DNA from: JAWLHU01 sp049325315
GTDB taxonomy: Bacteria; Bacillota; Sulfobacillia; Symbiobacteriales; Symbiobacteriaceae
Direction: 5' to 3'
DNA: 64,000 bases
NCBI GenBank assembly: GCA_049325315.1
Contig: JBMONB010000150.1
Span: 164,865-228,864 of the forward strand
Positions 25,743 to 34,258 of this stretch are shown here, piece by piece. A program made the position numbers and the translations under genes. Below the pieces are notes generated by a model. It worked only from the letters and a program-made list of their open reading frames with translations, made no database searches and was not told the DNA's origin. Position 1 is the first letter of the stretch. Every line of letters begins with the position of its first letter.

Positions 25743-26642
25743 ATGAATAACCGCCCTTCCTGCATTCTCGTGGTTGATGGCGGCGTGGATCTACCCGCAG
25801 GCGCTGCCGCCGAGTACGGCCTTCACACCGTTCCCCTCATGCTTCACTTCGGCAACGAGGTCTACCGGAGCGGCGTGGACATTACCGCCAAGGAGTTCTA
25901 CCAGCGTCTGCGTGAGCGAGGGGAGTTCCCGACGACCTCGCAGCCATCGGCCGGCGAGTACCGTGACGTCTATGTCAAGGCTGCTGAGGCTGGGCTCCCG
26001 ATCATCTCGATTCACGTCTCATCGGGTCTTTCAGGGTCGCTCAACTCGGCCCGGACAGCGCGGGAGATGCTGCCGGACCTGGACATCACCCTGGTCGATA
26101 CCAAGACGCTCTCGGGCGAGATGGCCATGCAGGTCCTGGTGGCCGCCAGTATGGCGCAGCGTGGTGAGCCGGTTTCGGCGATTGTCTCGGTCCTTTCAGG
26201 GATCTATGATCGCTCGAATCTCTTCTTCACCATCGACAAGCTCGACTATCTCCGTAAGGGTGGCCGTATCGGGCGAGTGGCGGGGGCGGTGGGGAGCCTC
26301 CTCGGCATCCGGCCGATCGTCACGGTCGACAAGTCCAACGGCACCTATATCCCCGCCGGCAAGGCCCGCTCCTTCCGCCGGGCGATCGACGAGATCGGCG
26401 AGAAGATCATTGCCGATGTCGGCGAGGGGAACGATATCAGCGTCATGATCATGCAGGGCGACTGCCCGGCTGAGGTGGCAGGGCTGAAGGCGATGCTGGA
26501 AGCCCGGCTCAACGTGATCTGGTTCCACGAACTGCACGCCAACCCGAGCCTGGGGGCCCACATTGGGCCCGATGCGATGGGGGTTGCATATTATCCGGGC
26601 GCTCTGCCCATTCTCTCCGTTGAGTCTGTGGGGGTTCGCTAG
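25743..26642 (+). CDS. DegV family fatty-acid-binding protein
   Basis: The 299-residue protein is a full-length DegV/FakB member. It opens with a DGGVDLP acid loop where most members read DSTAD or DSxxDLP. It has the central TTSQPSAGEY segment that contacts the lipid carboxylate, and the SSGLSGSLNSAR loop. DegV proteins bind a fatty acid and, with FakA, present it for phosphorylation. The frame extends upstream, but AGGAGG at 25730 supports ATG 25743. A fatty acid desaturase gene follows 44 bases downstream, which fits lipid metabolism. The 256 bases upstream carry short hairpins but nothing I can name. Confidence 0.92.
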   Translation: MNNRPSCILVVDGGVDLPAGAAAEYGLHTVPLMLHFGNEVYRSGVDITAKEFYQRLRERGEFPTTSQPSAGEYRDVYVKAAEAGLPIISIHVSSGLSGSLNSARTAREMLPDLDITLVDTKTLSGEMAMQVLVAASMAQRGEPVSAIVSVLSGIYDRSNLFFTIDKLDYLRKGGRIGRVAGAVGSLLGIRPIVTVDKSNGTYIPAGKARSFRRAIDEIGEKIIADVGEGNDISVMIMQGDCPAEVAGLKAMLEARLNVIWFHELHANPSLGAHIGPDAMGVAYYPGALPILSVESVGVR

Positions 26643-26686
26643 ACCCTGCGGGGAGCCAGCTGCGGAACAAAGGAAAGGGGTTTCGT

Positions 26687-27793
26687 TTGTACATGAAGGA
26701 ACTGCGTACCATGGGGTGGTATGCGCAGCAGATCGCTCCGCATCTTCCCGCCGAAGCGTATAAGACGGCGCCGGTCCGCCTGTGGGGAGGACTGGTCTAC
26801 CTGGTGCTGGCGGTCGGGTCGATTGTGGCCATCGGTCTCTATGACCTGCATCCCCTGCTCAACCTGGCCCTGTCGCTGGTCATTGGCCAGTCGTTTGCCG
26901 GCCTTGGTTTCCTGGGACATGAGATCCTGCACGGCACGGTGGTCAAGAACGCCCGCCTTCGGGACTTCCTGGGGGCGATCGCCTTCGCCCAGTTCAGCCT
27001 GGGTCCGAAGCTTTGGCGGAAGTGGCACAACATGGAGCACCATGCTCACACCCAGGAGGAGCACACCGACCCAGATGCAATGGGCACCCTTGAGAAGTTC
27101 TACCAGCGCCCGGCCCTGCGGTGGCTGTACCAGCTTCACCCGAATGTCCGGAGCTTTATCAGCTTCGCTTCGTTCTTGCTGTTCTTCTCGGTCTTCTGCC
27201 TGCTGATGCTCAAGCGGTACTTCCGGGAGTTCAGGCCGCAGGAGAAGCTGGTTGTGATCGCCCAAATGGTCTGGCCTTTCGTCATGTGGTTCAGCCTGCT
27301 GCCGGTCCTTGGCCCGGTAAAGTGGCTCTTTGCCTATGTGCTGCCGCTGATGGTGGCGAACTTCCTGGTGATCAGCTACATTTCCACCAACCACCAACTT
27401 TCGCCGCTCACCGATGTGAACGACCCGCTGGCCAACTCGCTGTCGGTGAATGTTCCGCGGTGGGTCGATGTGCTGCACTTCAACTTCTCCCATCATGTGG
27501 AGCACCACGTGGTGCCGGGGATGAGCCCGAAGTATGCGCCGCTGGTGAAGGCGAAGCTGAAGGAGATGTTCCCGGACCAGTACCAGGATATGCCGTTCAC
27601 TCAGGCGCTTGCGGCGCTCTGGAAGACGCCCCGCATCTATAAGGACCACACGGAACTGGTGGATCCGGTCCGTGAACTCTCCTTTGGCTCTCTGGGCAAC
27701 GGGCTGGACCCACAGCATGTGGAGCCGCGCAAGATCTCCCTCCCGGAGCCGGCTTGCCTCGTCCCGCAGACGGCGCCTGGCCGTCATTCTTAA
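26687..27793 (+). CDS. Membrane fatty acid desaturase
   Basis: The 368-residue integral membrane di-iron enzyme has the three histidine boxes of acyl-lipid desaturases: HEILH near residue 84, HNMEHH near 120 and HHVEHH near 270. About four to six membrane helices lie between them. It would introduce double bonds into acyl chains and so adjust membrane fluidity. Starts TTG 26687 (six bases from AGGGG) and ATG 26693 are both possible. It follows the DegV gene closely and may share its transcript. A terminator hairpin lies just after the stop. Confidence 0.9.
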   Translation: MYMKELRTMGWYAQQIAPHLPAEAYKTAPVRLWGGLVYLVLAVGSIVAIGLYDLHPLLNLALSLVIGQSFAGLGFLGHEILHGTVVKNARLRDFLGAIAFAQFSLGPKLWRKWHNMEHHAHTQEEHTDPDAMGTLEKFYQRPALRWLYQLHPNVRSFISFASFLLFFSVFCLLMLKRYFREFRPQEKLVVIAQMVWPFVMWFSLLPVLGPVKWLFAYVLPLMVANFLVISYISTNHQLSPLTDVNDPLANSLSVNVPRWVDVLHFNFSHHVEHHVVPGMSPKYAPLVKAKLKEMFPDQYQDMPFTQALAALWKTPRIYKDHTELVDPVRELSFGSLGNGLDPQHVEPRKISLPEPACLVPQTAPGRHS

Positions 27794-27799
27794 AGCTAG

Positions 27800-27835
27800 A
27801 AGCCGCCCGCGTTAGTGGGGCGGCTTCGTCGTTTC
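27800..27835 (+). terminator. Terminator after desaturase gene
   Basis: GAAGCCGCCC and GGGCGGCTTC form a stem with a short loop, followed by GTCGTTTC. From here to 28030 I see no gene; another GC hairpin lies near 27980-28002. Confidence 0.6.
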
Positions 27836-28030
27836 TGCGGGGGTGTTTGTCGGGTAGGAGTGAACGTGTCTGCGGCGCATCGGAACCAGGCGGGGCCGAT
27901 CGAACGGCGCCGCCTTCCTCGATCGGCCCCTCAGAAGATGCACCGCATACACTGGTCTTGACCTGGCATCTACGTGAAAAGCCGCCCTGGGGGAGGGCGG
28001 CTTCTGCTCTTACCGGCTTGCCCTTGGGGC

Positions 28031-28200
28031 TTGCTCGCTTTGGCGTAACCCGGACTTGCTGTGCATGACCTTGCGTGGTTCTGCGTGACCTTGCACTACC
28101 CTGCAGTGGGTTGCGCTTTCCTGCAAGATCTTGCGCACTCTGCATGACGTCGTAGTACCCGGCAAGACCCTGCGATAATCTGCAAGACTTTGCGAAATCC
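28031..28200. repeat. Degenerate 10-bp tandem repeat, about 17 units
   Basis: TGC recurs at almost exactly 10-base steps through the whole stretch. On the minus strand units resemble YGCARGGTCA, with one 9-base step near 28140. The tract ends directly at the metallo-hydrolase stop codon. The 10-base unit cannot keep a reading frame, so it is non-coding. It has no spacers and is not CRISPR. Confidence 0.75.
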
Positions 28201-28875
28201 TTACCCCTTGTAGCTTTCGCCGGGCTTCAGGACGACGGGCTTGGTCTCGCCGGCGCTCTGGACACGGTTCACGAACTCGGCGGGGTCTTGCAGCAAGATG
28301 GGGAAGGTGCCCCAGTGCATCGGAATGACCACCTTCGGGGAGATCCACTGGGTGGCGATGGCGGCCTCTTCGGGGCCCATGGTAAAGTGGTCGCCGATGG
28401 GGAGTATGGCCACGTCGATGCCGGGAGCCTCGATCACACCGTTCAGGAGCTTCATGTCGCTGAACAGGGCGGTGTCGCCGGCGTGGTAAATCCGCTTGTT
28501 GTCCAGGTGAATCACGAACCCGGCAGCGTGGCCGCCCAGGTCGCCGTAGCCGTGGAAAGCGAGCGTCACGCGGACCAGGCCGAAGTCGAACCGCTTTTTG
28601 CCGCCCAGGGCCATGCCAATGACCTCAATGCCCTCCTTGGTAAGGTCCTGACCGCCCTCGTACGTGGTGATCACCTTGGCGCCTGTACGCTTGGCAATGG
28701 CTACGGTGTCACCTACATGGTCGCCGTGAAAGTGCGTTACCAGTATGTACTGCGGGTTTAACTCTTCGGCCTTTACAGGACAGACTGGGTTACCTGTGAT
28801 AAAGGGATCGATCAGCAGGTTCCACTTGCCGTCGGTAATCTCAAAGGCAGAGTGGCCCAAATAACGGATCTGCAT
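28201..28875 (-). CDS. UPF0173-type metal-dependent hydrolase
   Basis: The 224-residue protein has the metallo-beta-lactamase fold. The metal-binding HFHGDH motif lies near residue 48, with further ligands in AFHGYG, HAGDTALF and PMHWGTF. It aligns over its full length with the UPF0173 (YtkL-like) family, whose physiological substrate is not established. The open frame reaches upstream, but GGGGGGAG before ATG 28875 supports the shorter start and matches the family's MQIRYLGHSAF opening. It stands alone, with the 10-base repeat tract immediately after it. Confidence 0.92.
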   Translation of the reverse strand: MQIRYLGHSAFEITDGKWNLLIDPFITGNPVCPVKAEELNPQYILVTHFHGDHVGDTVAIAKRTGAKVITTYEGGQDLTKEGIEVIGMALGGKKRFDFGLVRVTLAFHGYGDLGGHAAGFVIHLDNKRIYHAGDTALFSDMKLLNGVIEAPGIDVAILPIGDHFTMGPEEAAIATQWISPKVVIPMHWGTFPILLQDPAEFVNRVQSAGETKPVVLKPGESYKG

Positions 28876-29152
28876 GGTATCTCCCCCCGTCTTCAGTTCA
28901 TTCCAAAAACATTCTAGCAAAACGGAAATTGGGCTGGCAACGGCCAGGATATCGCTTCACATCCCGTAATATACCCTTCAGATGGCGCGATAGGAAGAGT
29001 GAGCCCGCCCGAAGAGGTGCAGAGTGGTGCTTTTGCAATAGATTTGGACAAAAATGGCCTAATGGATGCCGATACGGTCGAATTCACGGTACAATAAGAG
29101 CATAGAAATACCATTCGCTCCAGCAGGAAACACTCGTGGAGGACAGAGCACG

Positions 29153-30637
29153 ATGCGGAAGATCTTTCTCCTGGTCCTCATGCTCGCCGTTGTGGTAGGG
29201 ACACAGTACAAGATCGCGCTTGACCGGATCGATGTGGTGGTGACCCAAGAGCGCCTGGCCGGGAACCCGGTTGACCGCTATGCGGCGGTGGGGACGGCAC
29301 AGGGCACGGTGATTGTGGCCCACGGATTTGCTGCCAGCAAGGAACTGATGCAGCACTGGGGCTATGCTCTGGCCCGCCAGGGGTTTGACACCTATATCTT
29401 CGACCAACCAGGACACGGCGAGCAGACCACCCCGCTCCCGGCGTGGCGGAAGCTTGGGGAGAATCCCCTGGGCGCCAACGTGCGGGCGATGGTGGCGGAG
29501 TTAATTCGCACTGGGCGAGCCCAGTCGGGCAAGGTCGCCCTGATCGGTCATTCCATGGGCGGCACAGCGGTGGTGGCGGCAGGCATTGACGATCCCGCCG
29601 TGGCGGCCACGGTGGGGATCTCCGCCTCGTACTCGGAGTCCCTCCCCGCTGACAGGCCGGTGAACCTGCTCAGCCTGGTGGCCGAGCGTGACCCGGCCTC
29701 GATTCGGGCGGCCGCCATGAACCTGGCGCCGCAGTCGGAGACGCGCAAGACGGTCAATGTCGCCCGGAAGAACCATCTGACGATCCTTTACGATCAGGAG
29801 GTGCTGGGGCAGGCTTCGGCCTGGATTCACCAGGCACTGGGAACCAAGCAGTCAGGCCCTGTGGGCCCTGTGGCGCCTTGGAACTGGATTCTGGCAGGGT
29901 TGGCCGGCGGGCTGGGCGCCGTTCTGACAGTGGCCGGGTTGCTGATGCCCCGCCAGGTTCGCTCCGGAGGCCGGCAGCATTCGGTGGGCTTCATGACCGG
30001 CCTGGTTGTCCTCTCGGTGGCCGCTCTTTCAGCCGTTCTGGCGGCGGTCTACCTGCGCACGCCCTGGGTGGGTGTCGCGGTGATGGACTACCTGCTGCCT
30101 TACTTCGTCGTGGCTGCGGTGGTGCTTTGGGTGCTGAGGCAGCTATGGCCCCGCGACTTTGGCTTCCCCCTGACCCAGGGCGCTGACACCCTCTCCAGCG
30201 CGGTACTGCGTGGGTTCGGTATCGCTCTGGCCTACCTCGGGGCGGTTGTGCCGGTTGTCCATATGAACCTGACTCACCACATGCCGGTCGAGCCTCGCAT
30301 CGTGCCGCTGCTGCTATCGGCCCTCGTTCTCTGGGCGTACTTTGTGCAGGAAGAGGGGCTCAAGCGGTCGGTCGCCAGCCAGTGGGGCTCCTTTGCCGGC
30401 ATGCTGTTAGGCCTGGCCACCAAGTTGGTCATCGTGGGGACCTGGCTTGGGGCGACAGCCCTGCCCAATCCGCCCACGTTCTTGACCCTCACCATTCCTG
30501 TCACCGTGACCGTGCTGGTAGTGCTGGAGGTCCTCGCCGCCATTTTGGGGCGCATGAACTACTCCGCGGCCTCCATCGCCACGCTGAGCTCCGTTGTGCT
30601 GGCCTGGGCCATGGCCACCACCTTCCCGCTGATGTAG
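29153..30637 (+). CDS. Alpha/beta hydrolase fused to a C-terminal membrane domain
   Basis: The 494-residue protein begins with a signal-anchor helix. An alpha/beta-hydrolase domain follows (residues about 40-245), with an oxyanion-loop HGFAAS, the nucleophile Ser in GHSMGG near residue 130, and a late His (KNHLTIL). Residues 250-494 carry about seven membrane helices. GGAGG before ATG 29153 fixes the start. The hydrolase would sit outside the membrane if the N-terminal helix acts as an anchor. The substrate, perhaps an ester or lipid, is unknown. The 277 bases upstream show no other feature I can name. Confidence 0.8.
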   Translation: MRKIFLLVLMLAVVVGTQYKIALDRIDVVVTQERLAGNPVDRYAAVGTAQGTVIVAHGFAASKELMQHWGYALARQGFDTYIFDQPGHGEQTTPLPAWRKLGENPLGANVRAMVAELIRTGRAQSGKVALIGHSMGGTAVVAAGIDDPAVAATVGISASYSESLPADRPVNLLSLVAERDPASIRAAAMNLAPQSETRKTVNVARKNHLTILYDQEVLGQASAWIHQALGTKQSGPVGPVAPWNWILAGLAGGLGAVLTVAGLLMPRQVRSGGRQHSVGFMTGLVVLSVAALSAVLAAVYLRTPWVGVAVMDYLLPYFVVAAVVLWVLRQLWPRDFGFPLTQGADTLSSAVLRGFGIALAYLGAVVPVVHMNLTHHMPVEPRIVPLLLSALVLWAYFVQEEGLKRSVASQWGSFAGMLLGLATKLVIVGTWLGATALPNPPTFLTLTIPVTVTVLVVLEVLAAILGRMNYSAASIATLSSVVLAWAMATTFPLM

Positions 30638-30641
30638 CGGC

Positions 30642-31721
30642 TCAGACCACCTCGAGGCTCAACTTGTCCAGGCCGTACCACCCGGCAAGTCGCTTGAATT
30701 CGGCCTCCACGGCGCGGGGAGCCCCTCGTCCCCGCCCCTTTCGGAACGGCTGATAGACCACCTGGAGTTCCCGGGTGGTCCGTTTCATCCTCCAGGTTCC
30801 GGCGACCCGGCCGTCGAGCAGTACGGTCGCCTCGACCACGGCGGCAGGGCGGAAGACCTGGGTCCGGTAGGCCGGGTCGATCAGGCGTTCCTTGTCGCGG
30901 TGGGCCAGCAGAATGGAATCAAACCGGGGAAGGACCTGGATCGGGGCCGGCTCCTGGCCCGTTGTGGCCGCCAGTTCCGAAAGGCGTGCCTCCGGGACGA
31001 AGTAAGGCAGTTTCGAACCCTCCAGCCGGATCTCCACCAGCCCCTCCGCCCGCGCAAAGAGGGGGCGAACCCGTGAGAGCGGCCAGGTGAGGAAGTAGGC
31101 GAAATCCTGCATGCTGGCGGGGCCATATCCGTTCAGGTAATCCTGGAGGAGAGCATCCTCCAACTCTTCTCGCGCCGCCGGCCCGGGGGCGCACCCCAGC
31201 CATTGCTCGGTCAGCACCACGGGAACGTCGGCCCCCTCCATGGGCATGTGTACCGTCAGCCCGTGGCGGGCCAGGGTTCTGAGAATCCCGCCCCATGGGC
31301 CGAAAAGCTCCTTCGCCTTATCGGGGGCGATGCCCAGTTCGGTCACGGCCCGCCGGCTGAGCTGGTCGCGGGTGGCGGGCCCGGCAGCCAGAAGGGCCAG
31401 CGCCTTCTCCGGCCAGGCCCCCAACTCCTGCCCCTCGGTGTAGATGCGGGTATAGCGGGCGAGCTGCGCCGCCGGCACCGTGTGAACCGTACCCCGCATC
31501 GCCCAGGTGCGGACCAGCGACCGCTCCTTGACCAGCATTGCTTCGTAGTCAGCCCGGTCGAAGCCGCGCACTCGGGCCCGCAGTGAGAGAGCCGGTGTCG
31601 AGGGAATCTGTGCCTGGAGCCCGCAGGCATCCCGCACGGCCCGGAGCGGGTCGTCGCAGGGGGATAGCAGGTGCTGACGCTTTAGCAGATACCTGTTGGC
31701 TTGTTGCAGGGTAACCTCCAT
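30642..31721 (-). CDS. Winged-helix (HTH_42) AlkZ/YcaQ-related protein
   Basis: The 359-residue protein resembles the HTH_42 superfamily, which includes the DNA glycosylases AlkZ and YcaQ. It keeps the QxQ motif (GLQAQIPS, near residue 35) that is catalytic in AlkZ. Tandem winged-helix segments and a C-terminal beta-barrel-like part (LLDGRVAGTWRMKRT) follow. AlkZ-type enzymes remove alkylated bases or unhook interstrand crosslinks. Many HTH_42 proteins are of unknown function, so the enzymatic role is inferred. The gene ends five bases from the converging hydrolase gene, with no separate terminator visible. Confidence 0.8.
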   Translation of the reverse strand: MEVTLQQANRYLLKRQHLLSPCDDPLRAVRDACGLQAQIPSTPALSLRARVRGFDRADYEAMLVKERSLVRTWAMRGTVHTVPAAQLARYTRIYTEGQELGAWPEKALALLAAGPATRDQLSRRAVTELGIAPDKAKELFGPWGGILRTLARHGLTVHMPMEGADVPVVLTEQWLGCAPGPAAREELEDALLQDYLNGYGPASMQDFAYFLTWPLSRVRPLFARAEGLVEIRLEGSKLPYFVPEARLSELAATTGQEPAPIQVLPRFDSILLAHRDKERLIDPAYRTQVFRPAAVVEATVLLDGRVAGTWRMKRTTRELQVVYQPFRKGRGRGAPRAVEAEFKRLAGWYGLDKLSLEVV

Positions 31722-31866
31722 ACTCTAGCCCCTCTCTGGCACTTTGCTTACCGAACAGGTATTCGCCGTTGGTCCCCGGGAATCCTCCGAACCATCTATT
31801 GGTTTGGTATCGTCCAAGGAGCGGGAGTTGATAACCGGAACTCGTCTCTCCCGGGAGGGATCGCGT

Positions 31867-33021
31867 GTGCTGAAACGTTGGGGGCCGGCGCTTCTGATCG
31901 CCACCCTTCTCATACTGCTCTTGGGCGGTCGATGGTATGTCGATGCGGTCAACCGCACGCACCCGGCCCCCTGGCCCATGGTTCAGGGGGATGCGGGGGG
32001 AAGCTTCACCGCCCGAGTGCCCTTTCCCAACGAGCCACAGGTGCTCTGGACCCACCCGCTGCCGGCTGCCCTGCCCTTCTCGCCGGTCATTGGCGAAGAC
32101 GGCGTCGTCTACGCTGCTGCGGGGGAGGAGTTGATCGCGGTCGAGCCCGATGGCCAGAAGCGCTGGACCTGGAAGGGCAAGGGGTTTCTCCAGTGGCTGG
32201 CCCTGGGGCGCCATGGGGTGATCTACGCCCTGGAGTACAAGCGGGAGCAGAGGGGGCGTCCCGAGGCAAGCCTGGCGGCCCTTGATTCGCAGGGGCGGCT
32301 CTCATGGCGCCTGCCGCTTGACTGGAGCGACTGGTGGTCTCCCCCCATTGTCGGGCAGGGAGGCTTGATCTACCTGGGTTCGCGGTCCAAGTTGTACGCC
32401 GTCACCAGCGAGGGACGGATCATGTGGGCGCAGGAGACTTCTGATCTGCGCCGGTGGCCGGTGGAACTGCCGGATGGTGGTCTGCTCTACACGGAGCGGG
32501 ATGAGGTCATTGCCCTCTACCCCAACGGATCAACGCGCTGGACCGCCCGGCTGGAAGAGGGGGACCGTGTCGGCGCCCTGGCCATCGGGGCCGACGGTCG
32601 GATCTACTACCGGGGGCGTCGCAACCTGTATGCGCTCGACGCCGAGGGGAGGACCCTGGCACAGGCGCCGGTCGACCGGAACCGGGCGCTCAACATCGCA
32701 GCGGGAGACGGGATTCTTCAAGATGGCTTCATTCGGTGGGAGGCAGGAAAAGTCAGCCGGTGGGGGGAACCGCCGTCAAACCGGCCCATCGGCTTCATCA
32801 GCTATCTTGATCAGGGGGGGAACGTCCTCCTGTGGGAGGTCGGACACGACAATGAGGAGACCCGCCTCTCCCTGCATGACGCCGGAGGCACCCAACTGTG
32901 GCGGTCCGACGAGATCGCCGTCAGCAGCCTTCTGGCCATCGGGGCAGACGGGCGGATCTGTTTTGCCGGGAAGCTCTCGTCGGAAGAGCAGGTGGCGCTG
33001 ATCTGCATCGGGCAGAAGTAG
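31867..33021 (+). CDS. Membrane-anchored PQQ-type beta-propeller protein 1
   Basis: The 384-residue protein has one N-terminal membrane helix (ALLIATLLILLLGG). A propeller of about seven PQQ_2/YncE-like blades follows, each with a GxIYxG-x-LYALDxxGxxxW pattern. The frame is open further upstream, but GGGAGG at 31853-31858 before GTG 31867 gives a start that lines up with the paralogue downstream. The VNRTHPAPWPM segment after the helix is identical in both proteins. No catalytic residues are evident, so it is probably an extracytoplasmic binding or scaffold protein. Confidence 0.82.
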   Translation: MLKRWGPALLIATLLILLLGGRWYVDAVNRTHPAPWPMVQGDAGGSFTARVPFPNEPQVLWTHPLPAALPFSPVIGEDGVVYAAAGEELIAVEPDGQKRWTWKGKGFLQWLALGRHGVIYALEYKREQRGRPEASLAALDSQGRLSWRLPLDWSDWWSPPIVGQGGLIYLGSRSKLYAVTSEGRIMWAQETSDLRRWPVELPDGGLLYTERDEVIALYPNGSTRWTARLEEGDRVGALAIGADGRIYYRGRRNLYALDAEGRTLAQAPVDRNRALNIAAGDGILQDGFIRWEAGKVSRWGEPPSNRPIGFISYLDQGGNVLLWEVGHDNEETRLSLHDAGGTQLWRSDEIAVSSLLAIGADGRICFAGKLSSEEQVALICIGQK

Positions 33022-33044
33022 TTCCTACCGGGGAGGTGCGCAGC

Positions 33045-34196
33045 ATGCCGAAGGGTTGGAGGGCACCCCTTGTGGTGACGGCTCTCCTGATCATTCTCGT
33101 CGGTGGGCAGTGGTATATCGATGCCGTCAACCGGACGCACCCTGCTCCCTGGCCCATGGCCGGGGGCGGCTCCGGCATGCGGTATTACACGCCCGCGACC
33201 TTCCCGAAAGCGCCGCAGGTGCTGTGGTCGCTTCCGGTCAATGGTGATCAGTACGCAGTACCGCTCATCGATGCAGATGGGACGATCTATGTGGAGACCG
33301 GGACCGAGGTGCTTGCCGTCAACTCGGACGGCCAGCGGCGTTGGGTCTGGCGCAGCCCGCAGCGAATCAACTCCCTGGCGCTCTCCCGCCACGGGACACT
33401 CTACGCCATGGACTCCGAGAACCTGCACGCCCTGGACGAGCAGGGCCGGCTGCAGTGGCGGGTCCCACTTCCCGGTGTACCCGCCTCGCCGATGCTGGTC
33501 GGACAGGGCGGCCTGATTTACTATGCCAGCCGGGAACGGCTCCACGCCCTGAGCGATGATGGGCGTCATCTGTGGAGCCACGAGGTCGGGATTGTCAGGG
33601 CTGGTCCCGTGGAGTCCAGCGGCGGCCTGATTCTGGTTGCTACCCTGCGAGAGCTGTTTGCCGTGCGATCGGGCGGAGAGCGGGCGTGGTCCCGTACCCT
33701 GGGCGAGCCAATGCCGACCCAGCCAGTGGCGTCCGGACCTGACGGCCATACCTACCTCCGCACCAGAACCGCCCTGCTGGTGGTGAACGAGCGGGGGCAG
33801 ATCGTGGGCGAGCAGCGAACTGCCTCCTACGCAGGGAATCTGGCGGTGGGCGAAGGGGTGGTCCAGGAGGGACTGACCCGGCGAGACAGCCTGGGCCGGA
33901 CGGTCTGGACCGTCGCCCCCGGCAGCCTGAACCGGCACCCTTCTGCCCTCATAGACGGTCGCGGCAACGCCCTGCTCATAGACTACCTGGGCCTGACCCC
34001 CGTTAACAGGCCGCAGGTGATGCGCTATCGCCTCTGGGACGCCGAGGGACGTGAGCTTTGGACCCTGGATTCCGTCTTCCCGGTGGCCGGCCCGGCGGTC
34101 GATGCAAAGGGAAACCTCTGCTTTATTGGGATCATGGATGATCGGGCCGATCCGCGGTTGATCTGCATCGGCGACAGGCCGGGAACGGCGCGGTAG
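33045..34196 (+). CDS. Membrane-anchored PQQ-type beta-propeller protein 2
   Basis: The 383-residue paralogue of the preceding protein has the same anchor helix, the same VNRTHPAPWPM linker and the same blade pattern. Divergence in the blades indicates an old tandem duplication. GGGGAGGTG lies seven bases before ATG 33045, and only 23 bases separate the genes, so they share a transcript. The ligand is unknown. Its last residues, ICIGDRP, resemble ICIGQK of the first copy. Confidence 0.82.
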   Translation: MPKGWRAPLVVTALLIILVGGQWYIDAVNRTHPAPWPMAGGGSGMRYYTPATFPKAPQVLWSLPVNGDQYAVPLIDADGTIYVETGTEVLAVNSDGQRRWVWRSPQRINSLALSRHGTLYAMDSENLHALDEQGRLQWRVPLPGVPASPMLVGQGGLIYYASRERLHALSDDGRHLWSHEVGIVRAGPVESSGGLILVATLRELFAVRSGGERAWSRTLGEPMPTQPVASGPDGHTYLRTRTALLVVNERGQIVGEQRTASYAGNLAVGEGVVQEGLTRRDSLGRTVWTVAPGSLNRHPSALIDGRGNALLIDYLGLTPVNRPQVMRYRLWDAEGRELWTLDSVFPVAGPAVDAKGNLCFIGIMDDRADPRLICIGDRPGTAR

Positions 34197-34216
34197 ACCG
34201 CGGGACTGGTTCTGGG

Positions 34217-34222
34217 TATAAT
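34217..34222 (+). promoter_or_regulatory. -10 element for the dihydrouridine synthase gene
   Basis: A perfect TATAAT preceded by TGGG lies 37 bases before the GTG start. No convincing -35 hexamer is seen. Confidence 0.5.
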
Positions 34223-34258
34223 AAATGTCGTTGCTTTTACAAGAGGGAGGTGAGCGCC

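Noticed and set aside
28031..28200. Possible CRISPR array
   Set aside because: The repeat unit is 10 bases, contiguous and degenerate, with no spacers and no cas genes nearby.
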